Shown here: in pieces, positions 59,351-64,000 of the stretch
Numbering within the stretch: position 1 is the first letter of the stretch
Layout: each line of letters begins with the position of its first letter
Origin: JALZCH01 sp036387315
Lineage (GTDB): Bacteria; Acidobacteriota; Blastocatellia; Pyrinomonadales; Pyrinomonadaceae
Assembly: GCA_036387315.1 (NCBI GenBank)
Contig: DASVTY010000006.1
Coordinates: 1 to 64,000, forward strand
Reading direction: 5' to 3'
DNA length: 64,000 bases
Translations under genes and position numbers: made by a program
Notes under the pieces: generated by a model
Told to the model about the DNA's origin: nothing
Seen by the model: the letters and a program-made list of their open reading frames with translations, nothing else
Database searches by the model: none

Positions 59351-59744
59351 ATTAACTTTTGCCGACGCATCCGTTTTGATAAACGCCGTACGCGGCGCGG
59401 ACGCCGCCCGAAAAATGCGCGCATTAGCTGTTTTAGGCGATCCGAACCGCACATTCGTCGCTACGAAATTGCTTAGACTCGAAGTTTTACCGATTGCCGT
59501 TTGCTATAAATTGCAAAAAGAGATCAGCTTTTACGAGCGTTTTTTCAAGAGCGTGACGAATTGGATCGAAGTTGATTCCGCATTGTCCGATGCGGCTTAC
59601 AATTTAGCTTGCAAATACGGTCTCGGAGCGGTTGACGCGCTTCATCTTACGGCTTCGGAAACGGTTAAAGCGGAATTTGTCTGCGCTGAACGAACGACAA
59701 AACCGATTTACGCAGCCTCGCTCAACATAGTGACAATTTACTGA
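59331..59744 (+). CDS. PIN-domain toxin-like ribonuclease
   Basis: About 137 residues from ATG 59331 (GTG 59322 would add three). Acidic PIN residues: Asp in TFADASVLINAVRG, Glu in LLRLEVLPIAV, and Asp in GLGAVDALHLTASE. VapC-type proteins cut RNA, and antitoxin precedes. The genes are unusual in being embedded in a biosynthetic operon, so they may be stabilising genes or a housekeeping regulator here. The stop overlaps the next gene by one base. Confidence 0.8.
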   Translation: MSAITPKLTFADASVLINAVRGADAARKMRALAVLGDPNRTFVATKLLRLEVLPIAVCYKLQKEISFYERFFKSVTNWIEVDSALSDAAYNLACKYGLGAVDALHLTASETVKAEFVCAERTTKPIYAASLNIVTIY

Positions 59745-61267
59745 TGAACCGCACGCCTCTTTTATTTTTAAACGTCCTTATTATCGCCACCTGCGGTTTG
59801 ATTTATGAGCTGCTCGCGGGAACTTTGGCGAGCTATGTGCTCGGCGATTCCATTACGCAATTTTCAATTATTATCGGGCTTTATCTTTTTGCGATGGGTG
59901 TCGGTTCGTGGCTGTCGGGGTTTCTGGAAAAAGATTTAGCCGGAAAATTTATCGAAATCGAGCTTGGCGTCGCTCTTTTAGGCGGTTTGAGCGCGCCGCT
60001 GCTTTTTCTCACCTTTGCTTACGCCAAATATTTTTACCTGATTCTGTACGCAATCGTTTTCCTGATCGGCGCCCTGGTCGGGATGGAAATTCCGCTTTTG
60101 ATGCGGATTTTAAAGGACAAACTCGATTTCAACGCTCTCGTTTCGCGCGTTTTGGCTCTCGATTACATCGGCGCGCTGGTCGCCGCAATTTTGTTTCCTC
60201 TGGTTTTCGTCCCGCGCCTCGGACTCGTGCGAACTTCGCTCGTTTTCGGAATGCTGAACGCCTGCGTCGCGCTTTGGGGAACTTGGCTGCTTTTGCCGAT
60301 TATCAAGAAAAACGTTCAGTTTCTGCGTGTCCAGGCGGTCGCGATTCTTGTTTTGCTCGCCATCGGTTTTATCAAAGCCGAAAGCGTAACCTCTTTTGCC
60401 GAAGAAGGGCTTTTTGCCGACAATATCGTTTACGCCAAGCAATCGCATTATCAACGAATCATCGTCACGCAGGGGCGCGGCGGCTTCTCGCTTTTTTTAA
60501 ACGGCAATCTGCAATTTTCGACCGTTGACGAATATCGTTATCACGAAGCTCTCGTTCATCCGGCGATGCAGTCATTCAATAGTGGAAACCCGAAACGCAT
60601 TCTTGTTTTGGGCGGCGGCGACGGGCTGGCGGTGCGCGAAATTCTAAAATATCCGTCAGTCGAATCTATAACGCTGGTTGATCTCGACCCGGAGATGACC
60701 GATCTTTCAAAACGTCTGAAATTGCTTGCCGAACTCAATAAAAATGCGTTTGAAAATCCGAAAGTAACAGTTGTCAACGCTGATGCTTACGTCTGGCTCG
60801 ATGAAAATCGCTCGGAACCGTACGATGTAGCAATAATTGATTTCCCCGATCCAAACAATTTCGCGCTCGGAAAATTGTACACCACCAGATTTTATAAACT
60901 TTTAAAATCGCATCTTAAACCCGATTCCGCTCTGGTAATTCAATGCACTTCGCCAATTTTCGCCCGTACTTCATTTTGGTGCATCATCAAAACGCTCGAA
61001 GCAGCCGGTTTTACAGTTAAACCGTTTCAAACAAGCGTTCCGTCTTTCGGAATTTGGGGTTACGCGCTCGCCAAATTACAGCCGTTTGACGAGCCGCAAA
61101 CCGCGCCGAAAAACATCGAGTTAAAATTTTTAAATGATAACGCGATGCGGCAGCTTTTTGCTTTTCCGGCTGATTTGTCTTTACCCAACGAAGAAATCGA
61201 AATCAATCGCCTCGACAATCAAGCTCTCGTGCGTTATTACGAAGCCGAATGGCGCAGATTTGAATAA
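59744..61267 (+). CDS. Membrane-fused aminopropyltransferase (spermidine synthase-like)
   Basis: 507 residues. Residues 1-220 form six or seven membrane helices (LIATCGLIYELLAGTLASY-like start, LIGALVGMEIPLLMRILKD). Residues 225-425 form a spermidine-synthase domain: NGNLQFSTVDEYRYHEALVH, SAM-type loop ILVLGGGDGLAV, VDLDPEMTDLSKR, and DVAIIDFPDPNNFALGKLYT, where soluble SpeE has DSSDPVGPAE. It should transfer aminopropyl from decarboxylated SAM (made by SpeD above) to an acceptor near the membrane; the acceptor is unknown. Overlaps the next ATG. Confidence 0.9.
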   Translation: MNRTPLLFLNVLIIATCGLIYELLAGTLASYVLGDSITQFSIIIGLYLFAMGVGSWLSGFLEKDLAGKFIEIELGVALLGGLSAPLLFLTFAYAKYFYLILYAIVFLIGALVGMEIPLLMRILKDKLDFNALVSRVLALDYIGALVAAILFPLVFVPRLGLVRTSLVFGMLNACVALWGTWLLLPIIKKNVQFLRVQAVAILVLLAIGFIKAESVTSFAEEGLFADNIVYAKQSHYQRIIVTQGRGGFSLFLNGNLQFSTVDEYRYHEALVHPAMQSFNSGNPKRILVLGGGDGLAVREILKYPSVESITLVDLDPEMTDLSKRLKLLAELNKNAFENPKVTVVNADAYVWLDENRSEPYDVAIIDFPDPNNFALGKLYTTRFYKLLKSHLKPDSALVIQCTSPIFARTSFWCIIKTLEAAGFTVKPFQTSVPSFGIWGYALAKLQPFDEPQTAPKNIELKFLNDNAMRQLFAFPADLSLPNEEIEINRLDNQALVRYYEAEWRRFE

Positions 61268-61599
61268 TGATCGTCGAACTAAAAACCGTCGCGGATTATG
61301 AAAAGCTGACCGAGCAAAACGGCGCGGCAGTCGTGCATTTCGGTTTTCGCTGGAACTCTTTTGACCGGACAATGCAGCGCACTTTGTTTGAACTCAAACC
61401 GGAATTTGGCGACAAAATTCAATTCGGTTTCGTGGACATTGATAACAACGAAACAATCGAGCTGTTACAGCGAATCAATCTCTTTAACTCGCCAACGCTC
61501 GTTTATTTTCGGGGCGGAAAACATTTGGCAAGTCATGTCGGAATGCGCCCGATGGATGAAATCCGGCAGCGCATCCAAACCTTGCTCGAAGCGGAATAA
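61267..61599 (+). CDS. Thioredoxin-fold protein lacking the CXXC
   Basis: 110 residues. Fold seen in AAVVHFGFRWNSFDRTMQRT, IQFGFVDIDNNETIELLQRI, FNSPTLVYFRGGKHLASHVG, with cis-Pro in SPTLV. In the place of W-C-G-P-C stands WNSFD, so it cannot do dithiol exchange. It is likely a binding or scaffold protein. No signal peptide. The 1-base overlap with the aminopropyltransferase gene suggests coupling. Confidence 0.82.
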   Translation: MIVELKTVADYEKLTEQNGAAVVHFGFRWNSFDRTMQRTLFELKPEFGDKIQFGFVDIDNNETIELLQRINLFNSPTLVYFRGGKHLASHVGMRPMDEIRQRIQTLLEAE

Positions 61600-61604
61600 T
61601 TTCG

Positions 61605-63227
61605 GTGAAAAGTTTTACCCGCAGAGAAATTTTAACGGCATTTTTAGGCGCGCCTTTCGCGCTCGCCGCGTGCCGAACCGAAAATGATTTTTCCGGTATT
61701 TCTGGCGAAATCGTCGGCGCATCCGCTGATTTGGGACATCGTTTGCGCGATTCAAATGTTCGATTTGAGATTCCAAGCGACAAATTTGAAAACAAAAAAG
61801 TCGTCATTATCGGCGGCGGAATCGCGGGATTGGCGGCAGCTTGGAAACTTTTAAAAAACGGTTTTGATGATTTTGTGCTGCTAGAGCTTGAACCGCGCGC
61901 GGGCGGCACGGCGAGCAGCGGCGAATCCAGAATCGGCAATTATCCGTGGGGCGCTCATTATTTGCCAGTGCCGACAAAAGAAAACCTCGAGCTGATTTCG
62001 CTTTTAAACGAGATGAATTTGCTCGAAGGCGCGGACGCAAACGGCAATCCGGTCGTCGCCGAACAGTTTTTGTGCCGCGAGCCGGAAGAGCGAGTTTTTT
62101 ACAAAGGTCGCTGGTACGAAGGACTTTATTTGCGAGTCGGCGCGAGCGAAGAAGATTTGCGGCAACTCGCGCAGTTTCAAAAGGAAGTTGATTTTTGGGT
62201 TTCGTGGCGAGATTTCAAAAATAAGCGCGCTTTTACGATTCCGGTTGCCGAATGCTCGACCGATTCGTTTGCCACGGAATTGGACAAAATTTCTTTTGCC
62301 GATTGGCTCAGAAATAAAAATTTTACCTCGCCGAGACTTTTGTGGTGGTGCGATTACGCCTGCCGGGACGATTACGGTTTGCGGCATGAACAAACGAGTG
62401 CTTGGGCTGGACTTTTTTATTTTTGCTCGCGCGTTCCCCGCGTCGGCGAAGAAAGCGCCGCATTTATCACTTTTCCCGAAGGCAACGGGCGTTTTGTCAA
62501 TTTTTTGCAGGAAAAAGCTAAACAAAAAATCAAATTAAAAACAGCCGTCGCCGAAATTGTGCCGACCGAAAACGGGGTTGAAATTTACGCTATTGACGCG
62601 GCGACGAACGAAGCGCGCGGCTTTCGCGCCGAACGAGCGATTTTTGCCGCGCCCGTTTTTTTGTCAAAATACCTGATTCGAGATTTTCGCCAAAACACGC
62701 CCGCATTTATCGCCGAATTTGAACACAATGCGTGGATGGTGGCGAATTTATTTTTGAAAAATCGCCCGGAAAATCGTTTCCGGCGCGATTTCCCGCTCGC
62801 TTGGGACAATGTTTTGTACGAAAGCTCGTCGCTCGGTTACGTCAATTCGACGCATCAGCGCGGAATTGATTATGGCTCTGCGGTTTTTACTTATTATCTT
62901 CCGATGTGCGAATCGGACGCGAAAACCGGGCGAGCCAAACTTTTTGCTTATGATTGGCAAGCGTGCGCCGATGTCGTTTTGTCCGATTTGCAGCGCGCGC
63001 ACCGCGACATTCGCAGTTTGACCGAAAGAATTGACGTGATGCGCTGGGGACACGCGATGATCAGCCCGCGCCCGAATTTTATTTGGAGCGGAGCGCGTCA
63101 AAAAGCCGCCGAAGCTTATCGAAACATTCATTTCGCGCATTCGGATTTGAGCGGCGTCGCGCTTTTTGAAGAAGCGTTTTATCACGGCTTGCGCGCCGCC
63201 GAAGAGATTTTAAATACGGTTAGATAG
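61605..63227 (+). CDS. FAD-dependent amine-oxidase-like lipoprotein, Tat-exported
   Basis: 540 residues from GTG 61605. N-terminus SFTRREILTAFLGAPFALAA then Cys, giving twin-arginine motif TRREIL and a lipobox. FAD fold: KKVVIIGGGIAGLAAAWKLL and the GG motif LEPRAGGTASSGES; later region RNIHFAHSDLSGVALFEEAF. It would oxidise a substrate with folded FAD on the periplasmic side. In a polyamine-type operon, a polyamine or aminopropyl compound is the natural suggestion, but the substrate is not shown. Confidence 0.88.
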   Translation: MKSFTRREILTAFLGAPFALAACRTENDFSGISGEIVGASADLGHRLRDSNVRFEIPSDKFENKKVVIIGGGIAGLAAAWKLLKNGFDDFVLLELEPRAGGTASSGESRIGNYPWGAHYLPVPTKENLELISLLNEMNLLEGADANGNPVVAEQFLCREPEERVFYKGRWYEGLYLRVGASEEDLRQLAQFQKEVDFWVSWRDFKNKRAFTIPVAECSTDSFATELDKISFADWLRNKNFTSPRLLWWCDYACRDDYGLRHEQTSAWAGLFYFCSRVPRVGEESAAFITFPEGNGRFVNFLQEKAKQKIKLKTAVAEIVPTENGVEIYAIDAATNEARGFRAERAIFAAPVFLSKYLIRDFRQNTPAFIAEFEHNAWMVANLFLKNRPENRFRRDFPLAWDNVLYESSSLGYVNSTHQRGIDYGSAVFTYYLPMCESDAKTGRAKLFAYDWQACADVVLSDLQRAHRDIRSLTERIDVMRWGHAMISPRPNFIWSGARQKAAEAYRNIHFAHSDLSGVALFEEAFYHGLRAAEEILNTVR

Positions 63228-63230
63228 GTT

Positions 63231-63308
63231 TCACGCCTGAGAAGCAAAGCTTTAAAGCTAGCTGAGCGTTTTGCGCGCTTTGCTTTCTTCGCGTCTTTCG
63301 GTGAAACT
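63231..63308. repeat. Imperfect palindrome after the operon
   Basis: GTTTCAC...GAAGCAAAGC is inverted as GCTTTGCTTTC...GTGAAAC. Probably terminates or stabilises the operon mRNA, of the same style as 880-977 and 8050-8154. Confidence 0.55.
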
Positions 63309-63333
63309 TATCTTTTTCAAAATTGGAGTAAAA

Positions 63334-64000
63334 ATGACTGAAAATTACGAAAATATATTGGTTGAAAAACGCGGGCGCGTCGCTGTTTTGACGATCAATC
63401 GCCCGGACAAATTAAACGCGCTGAACGAAAAGACGCACCGCGAAGGCGTCGCGGTTTTGGACGCCCTGAAAACCGACGAAGAGGTTCGCGTCGTGGTCAT
63501 TAAAGGCGCGGGCGAAAAATCCTTCATCGCGGGCGCGGACATCTCGGAATTTGCCGAAAAGACGCCTGAAGAACAGCGGCAAACGATGCTTTCGCGCTCG
63601 CTTTTTAACGCGATTGACGTTTTTCCGAAACCCGTGATTGCGATGATTAACGGTTTTTGTCTGGGCGGCGGAAACGAATTGGCGCTGGCTTGCGATTTGC
63701 GCGTCTGCTCGGAAAAATCGCGTTTTGCGCAGCCGGAAATCAATCTCGGAATCATCTGCGGCGGCGGCGGAACTCAGCGTTTAACTCGTCTGATCGGTGA
63801 AACGCGAGCGATGCAACTCGTTTTAACCGGCGATATGATTGACGCCCCGGCGGCGCTTCAATTTGGCTTAGTAAACGCGGTGCACACGGCGGAGGAACTC
63901 GAAGCCAAAACAATGGAATTGGCTGAAAAAATCGCCGAAAAAGCGCCGCTTGCTTTACGTTATTCAAAAGAAGCTGTAAAACTGGCTTCGCGGTCGAATT
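63334..64000 (+). CDS. Enoyl-CoA hydratase/isomerase (crotonase), cut by window end
   Basis: The first 222 codons of a crotonase-family protein. AATTGGAGT precedes ATG 63334. Seen: VAVLTINRPDKLNALNEKTH, oxyanion SFIAGADISEF, catalytic Glu in GGGNELALACDLR, and second Glu in FAQPEINLGIICGGGGTQRL. It would hydrate enoyl-CoA in fatty acid beta-oxidation; the 3-prime end is outside the window. Confidence 0.93.
   Translation, partial: MTENYENILVEKRGRVAVLTINRPDKLNALNEKTHREGVAVLDALKTDEEVRVVVIKGAGEKSFIAGADISEFAEKTPEEQRQTMLSRSLFNAIDVFPKPVIAMINGFCLGGGNELALACDLRVCSEKSRFAQPEINLGIICGGGGTQRLTRLIGETRAMQLVLTGDMIDAPAALQFGLVNAVHTAEELEAKTMELAEKIAEKAPLALRYSKEAVKLASRSN

Overview
The window looks like chromosomal DNA of a free-living, Gram-negative-type bacterium of moderate G+C. 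My best guess is Acidobacteriota of the Blastocatellia/Pyrinomonadaceae kind. The reasons are an Oar-like TonB receptor with a carboxypeptidase-regulatory N-terminus, secreted BACON and dockerin proteins, DUF5666 and AvaK/YsnF stress proteins, a lipid A deacylase-like outer-membrane protein, and many intergenic short tandem and palindromic repeats. This placement is inference; there is no rRNA in the window.

Layout. 1-13.4 kb: rhomboid protease, S41 peptidase, TetR regulator, PQQ-type sugar dehydrogenase, subtilase, EamA transporter, RarA, a STAS protein, an A+T-rich gene with a nucleotide-hydrolase/TIR-like fold, tRNA-Met, a small palindromic element, a DHH phosphoesterase, and GNAT and VOC proteins. 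13.4-17.9 kb: a two-gene membrane molybdenum oxidoreductase (catalytic subunit plus a fused four-cluster ferredoxin/NrfD subunit). 17.9-22.9 kb: a housekeeping run obgE - hydrolase - nadD - rsfS - SGNH hydrolase - voltage-gated-type channel - rlmH. 22.9-30.6 kb: small membrane proteins, a possible structured RNA ahead of a PagL-like gene, an esterase, a CPA2 antiporter, GrpB, and a HAD phosphatase. 30.7-37.5 kb: a stress-type cluster (small acidic protein, zinc alcohol dehydrogenase, SRPBCC protein, a membrane protein, two DUF2382 proteins) around hemL and a methyltransferase.

38.4-42 kb: an SDR, a lone integron gene cassette with a well-formed attC site, fumC, and a secreted protein. 42.5-46.3 kb: a mosaic YadA-head/S74-chaperone surface protein and a BACON/dockerin protein. 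46.4-53.9 kb: lpdA, a HigBA-type toxin-antitoxin pair followed by the 3-prime stub of a second lpd gene, a DUF5666 protein, a TonB-type receptor, and an ArsR regulator. 54-56 kb: PilT and a zinc-finger/receiver-like protein. 56.2-63.2 kb: one long operon built on S-adenosylmethionine decarboxylase and a membrane-fused aminopropyltransferase. It also holds DUF4178 and DUF350 proteins, a PIN toxin-antitoxin pair, a thioredoxin-fold protein without its CXXC, and a Tat-exported FAD amine-oxidase-like lipoprotein. An enoyl-CoA hydratase runs off the right edge.

The observations I would follow first are the polyamine-type membrane operon (56.2-63.2 kb), the solitary integron cassette (38.7-39.3 kb), the donor-like high-G+C core in the surface protein (43.4-44.4 kb), and the family of 7-bp tandem repeats that has entered the nadD reading frame and supplies C-termini to hemL and its convergent neighbour.
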